From Morinoia aosen (taxonomy: Eukaryota; Arthropoda; Malacostraca; Amphipoda; Talitridae): a stretch of DNA of 64,000 nt. The DNA lies in assembly GCA_030386875.1 (NCBI GenBank), contig CM059569.1, positions 43,687,842-43,751,841 of the forward strand. The letters run 5' to 3'. The position numbers and the translations under genes are program-made. The number at the start of each line of letters is the position of its first letter. The first letter of the stretch is position 1. Below the pieces are notes generated by a model. The model had not been told where the DNA came from and ran no database searches. It worked only from the letters and a program-made list of their open reading frames with translations. Positions 9,965-20,689 of the stretch are shown piece after piece.

Positions 9965-10080
9965 GGGGCAGGTGGTGGTGGCAGGTGCTGCCACCTGCTG
10001 CAGGTGGTGGTGGTAGGTGCCACCGCCTGCTGCAGGTGGTGGTGGCAGGTGGGAGTGGCAGGTGCTGCCACCTGCCACAG
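9965..10080. repeat. CAGGTG/CACCTG-rich short-period repeat
   Basis: GGTGGTGGCAGGTGCTGCCACCTGCTGCAGG-type sequence is repeated three times with changes, giving dense CAGGTG and CACCTG words on both strands and several short palindromes. These are E-box sequences. A regulatory role is unproven, and a GGT-repeat origin explains them. Confidence 0.75.
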
Positions 10081-10103
10081 AGGCGGCAATTGCTTCTTTC
10101 AAA

Positions 10104-10128
10104 CACGCACACGCACACGCACAAGCAC
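10104..10128. repeat. (CACACG)n microsatellite
   Basis: ACACGCACACGCACACGCAC run. Confidence 0.85.
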
Positions 10129-10597
10129 TCAATTGCTTCACTCAAAAGCGTACACGCTCTCGACAGCACCCACAGCTGACATCACCCTACACCGCCCCAG
10201 GAGAGCGCCAGAGCTAAGCAGAGCCCTCAATAAATACCAATTGTGCACCCCAGCACGGCCGGTCGCGCTGTGTCAAGTTGATATTAACGCTACAAGATCG
10301 GCATAAGAAAATATGCAAACGCGCGAACGTCGGTGGCCGTGTTTGGATGCGTGAAATGGTTCAGCTATTATCGAGAAAAGCATGTCATGTGCAGTGATTG
10401 CCAGCCATGTGCAGTACAAGCCATTTGCAGCCCTCAGCACCAACAAAAGAGCCCTCAGGACCCCTCCGTGCCACGTGTGCTCACTAAGACTTAAGTCAAA
10501 CGCTATTTTCGGCAATGATCAAACGGACACCGCAGGAGGGCGGACGTCATGCTGCTTCAGTCCCCTAATTCCCGTTGCCATTTCAATGATATTCGAT

Positions 10598-10970
10598 AAG
10601 CTTATTAGATTATATGTTAGTTTAAGCTCCCTAACCGCTACACAAAAAAGCGTTCCGAAGAGAGGAAAGAGCAAGGCACCATTTAGTATGGAGATAAGGC
10701 AACGCAGATTCGATGCAGAAAGAGCCGAGAGACAGTAAGTAGAAAAACAAGTTCATGAAACAAGATTCAAGTTGAAGAAGAAAGTAGTAGGTGCTGAAAC
10801 GCAGGACAGCAGTGAGCCGAAAAAAGATGGTTCTTAAGAAACCAAAAAAAGAGAACATTTTATTTCAACAAAAAGAAGGCTTACCTACTCTCAGCTCGGG
10901 CCCTCATACATTTTCCCCTTGGGAGCGCTAATTCCCACAGATACAATAGTTGTATCCCCCGTGAGGGTTG
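10598..10970 (+). mobile_element. SINE-like element family B, copy 3
   Basis: It is the same order of landmarks as copies 1 and 4: TTAGTTTAAGCTCCCTA, AAGGCACCATTTAGTATGG, AGGACAGCAGTGAGCCG, GGGAGCGCTAATTCCC, GATACAATAGTTGTATC and CCCCCGTGAGGG. No target duplication is visible. Short open frames over it are accidental. Confidence 0.8.
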
Positions 10971-11187
10971 CCACTTTACTGTCAAAAAAAAACAGCATTT
11001 CTCGTTTGCTTTCATTATTTTATGTTTGTATTGCAGAACCCTGTAGGGATGTAGCGCACCGAAGTCGAGCACTAGTGCCACAATTGATAAAATGCAAGCA
11101 AGTATGCCGGTGGCGTACAAGAAGTGGAATGCGAAATCAAAGAATCGGAAGTCTCGCAAAAGAAAGCCACGATACCGACACACGTTA

Positions 11188-11340
11188 ACAGGATATACGG
11201 TATTGATAGGATATACGGTGCCCACAGCCATTAGTAAGATATACGGTAACCAAAGACATTAGTAAGATATACGGTCCGCATTCACGGCAATAGAATATAC
11301 GTCCACACACGCCAATAGGATATACGGTGCCCACACACAG
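11188..11340. repeat. Degenerate ATATACGGT repeats
   Basis: Six copies of (G/A)GATATACGGT or close variants occur at irregular ~20-40 bp spacing, with GCCCACA and CATTAGTA words between them. Confidence 0.7.
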
Positions 11341-12122
11341 TCCTTCTGGCTCTAAAACGGAAGCGATACGTCACACACCGCCTATAAAGAGCAAATGTCA
11401 CGGGAGAACGCGACCATGCCGTGGATACAAAAGGTAATTCAACAATTTCTTCAAAAAACAAAACTTACTTTCGATATCGACGTTTAAATATATGAAAAAG
11501 GAAGTGAAATGGACGGCAAAATTTGTCCCGCAACGAAATGAAATCTTAAACAAAAAAAAAAACAGTAACCACCTTGATTTTAATTTATTACTAAATATTT
11601 AGAGTAAAGTAAGTTAAACTTCCATGTAAATTAAAATTTAACCTATCTTTCATTCACAATTTTTCACTGGTGACTTGTTAGAGTTCATTCACAAACATTT
11701 GCTTTAGGTCTTTCTCGATATAATGATATGAAGGATCTGCCACACGGCCATAGCAGAAATCATATCCATCCTGTGTATAGAAATGATGAAGTGGGGAACA
11801 TCATCGAATACACCGATGAAACGCCTCTTTAGCGTCTTCGATGGTGAAAAGTCGTATGTAATGATAACAATAATAATGATCTTCAGGATTTTAATGATCA
11901 AAGAGTAAAGCAAAGCTGAGGGAGCAGGTAACACGGACGCGTTGCCACCAGCTGCTGTGGTGGTGGGCACTGGACAAAATCTCTACCCTGCACTTTGACA
12001 ACATCTGTTTTTTTGACAACATCTTTGAGGAAGGACGTTGTGCAAAAAGAGCATCGATATCGCACTACTTGAAGACTCATCCTCCAAAGACCGGGTGTTC
12101 ACGAAAGGCGTAAATTGACAAC
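11341..12122. other. Unique non-coding DNA
   Basis: AT-rich; includes an A-run at 11550 and no repeat shared elsewhere in the window. The 60-90 codon frames here lack splice signals or family features. Confidence 0.5.
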
Positions 12123-12136
12123 TAAAGGCCTTCAAA

Positions 12137-12492
12137 GATTAGATTATTAGTTAGTTTAAGCCTCCCTATCCGCAACAAAGGCGATCCAAAGAGAGGAAAG
12201 AAGAAGGCACCATTTAGTATGGAGTTAAGGGAACGTGGAATCTATGCAGAAAGGGCACAGAAACAGTAAGATGAGAAAGAAGTTCATGAAACAAGATCAA
12301 AGTTGAAGAAGAAAGTTGGAGGTGCTGAAAAACAGGACAGCAGTGAACCGAAAAAAGATGGTCCGTAACAAAATAAAATCCTATTCTATTTCAACAAAAA
12401 TAAAGCCTACCTAACCTTTAGCTCAGGCCCTTACTTAGTCCCCCTGGGAGCGCTAATTCCCATAGATACAATAGTGGTATCCCCCTGAGGGG
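12137..12492 (+). mobile_element. SINE-like element family B, copy 4, with perfect 14-bp target duplication
   Basis: This is the cleanest copy, 356 bp. It runs from GATTAGATTATTAGTTAG to the terminal GATACAATAGTGGTATC and CCCCCTGAGGGG. TAAAGGCCTTCAAA is present at 12123-12136 and again at 12493-12506. The target duplication fixes both ends of the family. Confidence 0.85.
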
Positions 12493-12506
12493 TAAAGGCC
12501 TTCAAA

Positions 12507-13013
12507 ATTCAAGTTGTTTAACTTGCGCATAATCTGAATGATTTGTTCTTATTTGGGCAGCTGTAAATTCGGCAGTGAACAAGATAAAATATTAGCAAAA
12601 GCAACACTTGCTATGCCACCTGCGTCCGTCCACACGCCACACAGACGTCGCTTCACTTACACCCACAACTGACGGCAGACAGCGAACACTTCGGCATCAT
12701 TCGTCGGCGTCTTTATAAATTACTACTGTGCACGGCTCGTCATAAATGACGGGATTCGATATTTCCTTCTGACAAATTTTCAAAATGTGGATGAAAAACA
12801 AATATATCCATCCCAATAATACCCGCGATTAAAATATTCTTTACTTGTGCACTGGTGAAACTCGTATCACAGATACGGTCATCCTTTTGAAAGCGTGAAA
12901 GCGAGAAAACCAACCAACCAAAACGTACCAACCGATTTAATGTGTTCAATTAGATGGAAATAATATAGGATAAATTACGCACGAAGAAGAAATATATCGA
13001 TTTATTTATTCAT
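12507..13013. other. Unique non-coding DNA
   Basis: No recognisable gene or repeat. Frames of up to 69 codons are at chance level. Confidence 0.45.
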
Positions 13014-13085
13014 TTATAAATTTAAGGAGACACCAAGCGGTTCATTACATAGTAATGAAGATGTTCCACTTGATTCACACTTTTA
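13014..13085 (+). repeat. Small dispersed repeat D, copy 1 (~70 bp)
   Basis: AAATTTAAGGAGACACC, GCGGTTCATTACATAGTAATG and CCACTTGATTCACAC recur at 13690-13758 with two base changes. It contains the hairpin TTCATTAC-ATA-GTAATGAA. Confidence 0.8.
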
Positions 13086-13502
13086 TTTTGGGGTAAATCT
13101 CATCTTAGTATCACAGATACTCCGGAGAGACTAAATCGAAAGGAGTTTCTAGCGTGACAATGTTGATCACCTAATTCTTGAAGGAGATTGGAAAAGCAAC
13201 ATGTCCTCAGGGAGCGTAGGATTGGCCATAGGCTTAGGTTGGCTAGTTGGTCTTCCTTGTGCTAGGTGTCTGTCGCCCCAAGGAAATTCACTGATGGTCA
13301 CCTCAACTTTAGATAAGGATACGGGACTCGTATCTGTCGAACTCAATTTATTTTTTCAGTTTTCAGGCCTTACGCTGCCATCTGTAGTCTGCACCACTAC
13401 AACGTCGTGAACTGCTTGTAAACCTCACGCCTACCTGATCCAGACAAAAGCTGCCCGCTTCGAAAGTAGAGCCTAGCTCGCCTTAACACGTGGACTGCGA
13501 CA

Positions 13503-13846
13503 CACGGTAGCGGAAACAAGGTAGGTTCAAACCAGTCTTCTTTTCGTTGACGGCATGGTTTTGCTGACGTCACGGCAACGAACCAATAGCAGCGCTCATA
13601 TTGCATCTGCAGTAGCACTGCTACCCACAAATCTGGCTCCACTATTGGCCTAATGACATGGCGTTTTGGTGATGTCACAAAGTTTATTTTTAAATTTAAG
13701 GAGACACCAGGCGGTTCATTACATAGTAATGAAGATTTTCCACTTGATTCACACTTTTAGAAATAAAGCCTTTCTATTGGCTAGCCGAACAAGAGGAGGT
13801 GTATTTTCTCCCATAGAAATCACCCTACCTTGTTTCCTCTATCCTG
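13503..13846 (+). mobile_element. hAT-type MITE with nested ~70-bp insertion
   Basis: The left TIR is CACGGTAGCGGAAACAAGG and the right end is CCTTGTTTCCTCTATCCTG. The 8-bp duplication CTGCGACA is present at 13495-13502 and 13847-13854, diagnostic of hAT-type insertion. TGACGTCA is at 13565-13572; the second site has decayed to GATGTCAC. The element is ~70 bp longer than the copy at 14715 because repeat D interrupts it. Confidence 0.88.
13690..13758 (+). repeat. Small dispersed repeat D, copy 2, nested in the MITE
   Basis: It is nearly identical to 13014-13085 and interrupts the MITE between GTTTATTTT and AGAAATAAAGCC, a point that is continuous in the copy at 14715. It is 675 bp from copy 1. 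Confidence 0.8.
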
Positions 13847-14706
13847 CTGCGACACGACCCACCGGTGGGTCGTTTGAAAAAGTTCTAACAATATTTTAAA
13901 ATTAATTGTATTTAAAGGATCCAGTTACCGTTTGGTATTTATAAAATTTTGCACAACTTTCAAACTAAATTTTTTCAGGTGAATACTGAACTTTAGTTCA
14001 ACCCCGTCGTATTGAACCTGTTAAGCATAACAATGTACAGCAAAGGATGAGAGTGTTGCAGTTTAAAAGGCAGAGCAATTACGCCGACGCTCGGAGATAA
14101 GCACAAGGCTCATAAGGCTTGCTGCACAACGCTTAATTGGCGTCCCCGGGAGCTACAGCAGCGTCTCGTCAAATACGGGTGCAGTTGGCAACTATTTTTT
14201 TGCTTATCGATGACTAACCGCTGCTTCTATCTACCGTGAACAGCATTCGTGATGAGACCGATCGCCTCTTCGCAAGGCTTGAATCCGACATGTCGCAAGC
14301 GTTCGTTTGCTGACAAGCTGAGGATCAAATGACGCTAAGATCATGTTGCGCATGGCGTCAGTTGCACCTGGTTTGCTTTGTTTTTTCCAAACTCTTATGC
14401 CGATTTACCAGTAGGTAAATTTCTCATTCACGTTTCGGTGTAAATGAACAGCTTTCAGTTATTTCAACACCTTTTTTAGGAGAGGTTTAAGCATACGATG
14501 TAAAAATACCATCATCCTACCACATTTTCACACTTCATGGGAAAGATACAATTTTTATCAAGCAGTTAAGTCGTTTTTCAAACTCTGCTACTTACAACCT
14601 TACTTAACATGAGACCAATAGATGTGCGTGCTGCCGATGTGCGTCCAGCGGCAGCGAACGTGTTACCGAGCTACTAATTTATTTGTAGTTATTTAACGCG
14701 AGAAAT
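13847..14706. other. Unique non-coding DNA between two MITE copies
   Basis: Nothing recognisable on either strand. Confidence 0.45.
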
Positions 14707-14714
14707 AAATGAAG

Positions 14715-14985
14715 CACGGTAGAGGAAACAAGGTAGGTTCAAACCAGACTTTTTTCGCTGACAATATGGTTTTGCTGACGTCACGGCAACAAAACAACAG
14801 CAGCGCTCATATTGCATCTGGTAGCACTGCTACCCCCAAATATGACTCCACTATTGGCTTATTGACATTGCGTTTTGGTGACGTCATAAACCTTGTTTGA
14901 AGTAAAGCCTTTCTATTGGCTAGCCGAACAAGAGGAGGTGTATTTTCTCCCATAGAAATGACCCTACCTTGTTTCCTCTACCGTG
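14715..14985 (+). mobile_element. hAT-type MITE, complete copy
   Basis: 271 bp with 22-bp perfect TIRs (CACGGTAGAGGAAACAAGGT at the left, its complement at the right) and the perfect 8-bp duplication AAATGAAG at 14707-14714 and 14986-14993. It is non-coding. It carries consensus CRE palindromes TGACGTCA at 14776-14783 and 14879-14886, near each end. TIR plus 8-bp duplication indicates mobilisation by a hAT-superfamily transposase in trans. Confidence 0.92.
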
Positions 14986-14993
14986 AAATGAAG

Positions 14994-15547
14994 TCCGATC
15001 AATTTAAGAATTCGACAGCTGGCCTTGTCCAGCTAGAAACTCGTTTTGATATAGTCTCTCCTGAGTAACTGTGATACGAAGCTGAGATACGACAGCCTAT
15101 GAGTGCCCCAAAACAAGAAGTGTGAGTTATGGGGAAAATAATTTTTTTGAGACGAAGACCAAGGATTGCGTAAGAAAATGAATAGGGAGATCGAAATACC
15201 GGCCTCAAAATTTGTGTTTCGTACCAAGAAATTGGTCTTCACGAGTTGAAAGCTCAACCAGCGTCACCAATTTATTTCAATCTTCATTATAAAAAAAAAT
15301 CGAATCTGCGTGCATACTAAGTTGAAACTTTATCTTTAAATTTTCCAGGTTGATTTTCAGGTAACAATTGATATTTTAAATTGATTTTTAAGGCGTACTT
15401 TCCATAGCTGTCGTTGAGGAAGATCACTTGAACAGGTGTAGGGCGAAGCTATGATGGACGACCGGCAGTGTTGACCGCAAAGAGGGAAAAAAATTCTCTT
15501 ACTTGTTTTTCAACCTCAGAATGAACTTGAGAAGCGCGGTCAGGGTT
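14994..15547. other. Unique non-coding DNA
   Basis: No supported feature; two overlapping minus frames of ~70 codons look accidental. Confidence 0.45.
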
Positions 15548-16953
15548 GTGTGAGTACACAGCGTCAGCCCTACACATTGCGGCTGTGTGTGGGTACACAG
15601 TGTCAGCCCTACACATGGCGGCTGTGTGTGAGTACACAGTGTCAGCCCTACACATTGCGGCTGTGTGTGGGTACACAGTGTCAGCCCTACACATTGCGGC
15701 TGTGTGTGGGTACACAGCGTGTCAGCCCTACATATGGCGGCTGTGTGTGAGTACACAGTGTCAGCCCTATACATGGCGGCTGTGTGTGGGTACACAGAGT
15801 CAGCCCTACACATGGCGGCTGTGTGTGGGTACACAGCGTGTCAGCTCTACACATGGCGGCTGTGTGTGGGTACACAGCGTGTCAGCCCTACACATGGCGG
15901 CTGTGTGTGGGTACACAGCATGTCAGCCCTACACATGGCGGCTGTGTGGGTACACAGCGTGTGTCAGCCCTACACATGGCGGCTGTGTGTGGGTACACAG
16001 TGTCAGCCCTACACATGGCGGCTGTGTGTGGGTACACAGCGTGTCAGCCCTACACATGGCGGCTGTGTGTGGGTACACAGCGTGTCAGCCCTACACATGG
16101 CGGCTGCGTGTGTGGGTACACAGCGAGTGTCAGCCCTACACATGGCGGCTGTGTGGGTACACAGCGTGTGTCAGCCCTACACATGGCGGCTGTGTGGGTA
16201 CACAGTGTCAGCCCTACACATGGCGGCTGTGTGTGGGTACACAGCGTGTCAGCCCTACACATGGCGGCTGTGTGTGGGTACACAGCGAGTGTCAGCCCTA
16301 CACATGGCGGCTGTGTGGGTACACAGCGTGTGTCAGCCCTACACATGGCGGCTGTGTGTGGGTACACAGTGTCAGCCCTACACATGGCGGCTGTGTGTGG
16401 GTACACAGCGTGTCAGCCCTACACATGGCGGCTGCGTGTGTGGGTACACAGCGAGTGTCAGCCCTACACATGGCGGCTGTGTGTGGGTACACAGCGTGTG
16501 TCAGCCCTACACATGGCGGCTGTGTGTGGGTACACAGCGTGTGTCAGCCCTACACATGGCGGCTGTGTGTGGGTACACAGCGTGTCAGCCCTACACATGG
16601 CGGCTGCGTGTGTGGGTACACAGCGTGTCAGCCCTACACATGGCGGCTGCGTGTGTGGGTACACAGCGAGTGTCAGCCCTACACATGGCGGCTGTGTGTG
16701 GGTACACAGCGTGTGTCAGCCCTACACATGGCGGCTGTGTGTGGGTACACAGCGTGTCAGCCCTACACATGGCGGCTGCGTGTGTGGGTACACAGCGTGT
16801 GTCAGCCCTACACATGGCGGCTGTGTGTGGGTACACAGCGTGTCAGCCCTACACATGGCGGCTGCGTGTGTGGGTACACAGCGAGTGTCAGCCCTACACA
16901 TGGCGGCTGTGTGTGGGTACACAGCGTGTCAGCCCTACACATGGCGGCTGCAT
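15548..16953. repeat. ~41-bp minisatellite, length-variable units
   Basis: About 34 copies of a unit made of GGGTACACAGCGTGTCAGCC, CTACACATGGCGGC and TGTGTGT. Unit length is about 37-45 bp because GT/GC dinucleotides are gained or lost. The open frames of up to 469 codons on the plus strand switch phase between units and are artefacts. Confidence 0.96.
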
Positions 16954-17975
16954 GAGGGATTCGATTAGATTATAAGATACTGCACTCTATCTTCTTCGTT
17001 GTCTATTTCAGCTATATGTTAGTTAATGACATTTTTTGCACTTCATTTTATTCAAAGCATATAAATGTTTCGAAATATTCGATAGCAAGCCTTGGCTATG
17101 TAACAACACATTTTATAGCAGGCCTATGAGTCACAACACAATAGATCTTAGAATAAAAGCATGCATAGCTATGCTCTCAGAATAACGGCATACAATACAC
17201 AATTGACAGCACGCCTATGCTCTCACAACAATGGTGAGTGTCAGTGAGCAGCGCCCGCTGAAGCAACGGAAGCAGCTGCACGCGCCCGACGCTCCCGGCA
17301 CCACCAAATTTCAGAAAGCATAGCCCGATAAATCTCCATCCTCCAAGGCCAAGTCCCGCCAATGAGGACGAGTTACCGCGCAAGCGGGAAGGGAAGCGAG
17401 ATACCGTCACCCAAGAGCAGGGAAGGCCAATAAACTTCAATTTCAGGTTCAATTAATATCCTCACACAACACAAATGCCGCAAATTCCCCTCACTCACAC
17501 ACCCTCACTTCTCTCTCTAGCCTTCTTGTTAATAAATAAAGGCCACGAAAATTTGGCGTTTTTCGTTCTCTGCGATCCTTCACAGCAAAACTTAGTACGT
17601 GCACACAATAAACAAATTACCTGCTCATTGTGTATAGTTGATCACAAACAAAACGAAGCGGCAGTCACACCTGAAGTGCGCATGCGTCTTGCTTTATCAT
17701 GCTCCAACGACCCTGTCTTTGGAACACATTATGAAGAATGCTCGTTTAACACAAACTCCAATGTGAAACTGAACAACTCCTAAACGTCTTTGCTTTAGAG
17801 CAGCGCTTCCCGACCTATGAGACGATATTCCAGGGGGTGCGAAAACGTCCAGGTAAATAATAGGCTATTGGCTATATATGTGTTGGCATTTTTATTTCGG
17901 GAGATACTTGCGTCTGAGGATGCTTTTATTTATGTATGAGAGAGATGCATCCATGCGTGGTAAAGTGAAAGAAGT
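16954..17975. other. Unique non-coding DNA
   Basis: A GC-richer patch at 17220-17420 and a 102-codon plus frame at 17475-17783 were examined. Neither has splice signals or a recognisable motif. Confidence 0.45.
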
Positions 17976-18145
17976 TGAGGCCGAGGCTGGGGAGGCCGAG
18001 GCTGGGGAGGCCGAGGCTGGGGAGGCTGAGGCTGGGGAGGCCGAGGATGGGGAGGCTGAGGCTGGGGAGGCTGAGGCTGGGGAGGCCGAGGATGGGGAGG
18101 CCGAGGATGGGGAGGCTGAGGCTGGGGAGGTTGAGGCAGAGGAAG
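17976..18145. repeat. 15-bp GAG-rich minisatellite
   Basis: About eleven copies of GAGGCYGAGGMTGGG. The plus strand reads as an uninterrupted EAEAG repeat inside a 117-codon frame (17878-18231). Since 15 bp preserves frame, openness is not evidence of coding, though an acidic repeat protein cannot be excluded. Confidence 0.93.
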
Positions 18146-18280
18146 GCAGCCCAAACAATGCGCCACTGATGGACCACTTTGGTATTGGGGACACTCACCT
18201 CACCTCACCGGGGGGCGGCCTCACCGTATAAAAATTTCGTCGTTGCAGGGTTAACTCACAGGGCAATAACAGGGTAATGC

Positions 18281-18338
18281 TCTAGAAGTCGCTGAACTTA
18301 TTCGGACCCACAAGTAGCTATACTTGAACGTAGCTATA
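18281..18338 (+). repeat. Dispersed repeat I, left part, adjoining the palindrome
   Basis: CTAGAAGTCGCTGAAC, TTATTCGG and CCACAAGTAGCTATA match 62138-62200 (plus) and 60327-60391 (minus). The downstream part of repeat I is found inside the palindrome arms. Confidence 0.75.
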
Positions 18339-18707
18339 CAAATTAAGGTTCCGGTGATGAAGTGCAGGTACACATGGCCATGCACACGTGTACAGGCCGC
18401 TAGAGTTTTCTGGAGAACCAACCAATGAAGTGTCAACAGCGGTTAGCAGAAGCTCTAGAGCAATTTCTTTACCACAAATGATACAGCAATTGATTGTAAA
18501 TTTAAGTCTAATACAATTACTTACTTTCATTGTATTAGACTTAAATTTACAATCAATTGCTGTATCATTTGTGGTAAAGAAATTGCTTTAGAGCTTCTGC
18601 TAACGGCTGTTGACACTTCATTGGTTGGTTCTCCAGAAAACTCTAGCGGCCTGTACACGTGTGCATGGCCATGTGTACCAGCACTTCATCACCGGAACCT
18701 TAATTTG
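18339..18707. repeat. Large near-perfect palindrome, 179-bp arms, 11-nt loop
   Basis: The left arm 18339-18517 is the inverted copy of 18529-18707, with three mismatches noticed, around the loop TACTTACTTTC (18518-18528). The loop-proximal part of each arm is repeat I sequence (GACTTAAATTTACAATC, TGTATCATTTGTGGTAAAG). The right arm continues repeat I in its natural order; the left arm is the inverted extra copy. It could fold into a ~180-bp hairpin as DNA or RNA. Confidence 0.95.
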
Positions 18708-18964
18708 CCACAGCCAGACACCTGATGCGCAGCGCAGTACGACTAATTTGCTGGTGATTGCAAGCTTGCTAAGTAGCACGTAGACTGTGATATGTAGATG
18801 TTGGCACAAGTACGGCGGTAGATTTACGGCAGAATGTAGATAGGGGTGAGCAGGATTATACGCAGATACTTATGCGTAAACAGAAGTCCGCAAAAAACTG
18901 TGCGAGATGGAACAAAGGTGGACACATCTGAAATTAATTAAGAAGGGCAAGGTTCACTATATTT
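18708..18964. other. Unique non-coding DNA
   Basis: Nothing recognisable. Confidence 0.4.
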
Positions 18965-19195
18965 TTTTTTCAGTCTAATCAAGCCTGATACATATCATTT
19001 TGTACATCGGTTTTTCAAAGGCGTCATAACTAACTCCAGGATGCATTGACAGTGACCCCCGGTCAAGCCGGTACCCATTTCCGACACCTGGGGAAGGCTG
19101 AGTTCTCCCTTTCCCCAAACAAGGGGAATCTGACACCTGGGTAAAGTGGGGAATCACGGCTGAGTTCTCCCTTTTCCCAATCGGGAGAATCACCG
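18965..19195 (-). repeat. Dispersed repeat A, copy 2 (reverse orientation)
   Basis: The reverse complement of this stretch carries the same landmarks as 3788-3936 and 4439-4490, here contiguous. It also has a partial internal duplication: GACACCTGGG and GGCTGAGTTCTCCC each occur twice. Confidence 0.75.
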
Positions 19196-20194
19196 GAGTA
19201 ACATACAAGTAGAGCTCCACTGCTCAAAATAAAACAATCGCAAAGCAGCGTAAAAAGTTGCACATCATCCATCTGTTGACGGTAGAAATGACATGCCAAA
19301 AGTACGTTTCTTGCATCTCGTCCAACTAGAGATGCATTCGTTTCTAAGGTCGAACAGCACGGTTTTCTTAAAGGAACTGCGTTGTGCAGAAGCCATGATT
19401 ACTCGATAAATGATATTCTTCGTGTCATAATCAATAATGCATATACCTGCTCAGTGAAACGCATGTTGAAATAAACTTGAACAATAAATGCTCCAACACA
19501 AGGACAAAATAATGCAGAAACGATGGTACACATTTTTCACAGCAAGAATATGGAAGATGAAGATCAAAGCAGCCAATAGTATAACGGACTTTTCATTTCA
19601 ACCAACACTCCAAGATCCGTCTGCGCTTAAATGCTCTCACTGAAAGATGAGAACTTGCGGTTCTTTCCAACGTGAATTTTGCGACTCTTTCACTGTAATT
19701 TTTTATATGACGGCCGTTATCGTCTTAAATAACAGAGAAAGTCCTTCAAAAGGAACCAACATTCACCCAGCGGCCAGTGTTATTCGCTAATTTTTTACTA
19801 GAGAGCACATCGGTTGAACGCATTGAGAGAGGAGCAGCTACTGCAAGTTAGCGCATATTGTATGAATTATATAAAAAAGGAGTCACCGAAAGAAGTTATC
19901 GCGAGCCGCGCATTGAATACCAGCAAGTCCTTGCCAGTCAATAACACTGAGACGCGCTTTGCTAAAGCAAATTTTTACCCTCAGCACAGATGCGCACAAA
20001 AAAATTAAACCCAAATCTGTGTCGGGACTTTGCCACCTCAGATACCAACTCGCGCAAAACGTAGAACAAAAAATGCGCATATCTACAGCCATCGCGCGCA
20101 CAGCTGCACTGATAACATCCTAATTGTAACCCTCCTCAAGAACGTGAAAGCGCTTAAGGAGCGAGTGAAAGTAGCACCGGAGTCTGCATCGAGC
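19196..20194. other. Unique non-coding DNA
   Basis: No supported gene. Short frames only. Confidence 0.45.
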
Positions 20195-20310
20195 GTGGGT
20201 GGGCAGAAAGTAAAAAAAAAGTGCGCAGAAAATAAAAAAAAGTGGGCAGAAAATTAAAAAAAAGCGGGCATAAAGTAAAGAAAAAGTGGGCAGAGAGTTC
20301 AAAAAAATAA
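20195..20310. repeat. ~22-bp A-rich tandem repeat
   Basis: Five imperfect copies of GTGGGCAGAAAATAAAAAAA. Confidence 0.85.
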
Positions 20311-20689
20311 AGGGCACAACCGGCGGAAGGTCACGAAAAGCTCGCCCCTCCAAGCCCACAAAATCCAAGCAGAGAACAGCTGCCGCTAACACCGCGAACT
20401 GGGAAGACTTCACGTCTGCGTACGAGTGCAGAGATGCTTCGTAAAACTTTCCGTGCATGGGCGTTGAAATGGGTGGTGGAACTTGCTTTTTTAAGCAGCT
20501 GCGTTGCACGCCAGATGTAGGTAGCTTCTATTGCTGCAGATGTTTTTAAAGCACCGTGAACTCTTTGGGTGTTTTAAAATCGAAATGCATCCTTGCATCC
20601 TTAAACTTCCTTAAAATGAAGTGACAAGCACCCAGAAGCAATAAGCAGCACGCAACAAGCCCCCACAAGCAACAAGTCCCCACAAGCAA

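Noticed and set aside
15546..16968. Open frames of 394-469 codons in all three plus frames
   Set aside because: All three frames are open together because units shift phase; not coding.
17878..18231. 117-codon frame with acidic EAEAG repeats as a possible gene
   Set aside because: 15-bp unit preserves frame; no promoter, splice site or conserved flank recognised.
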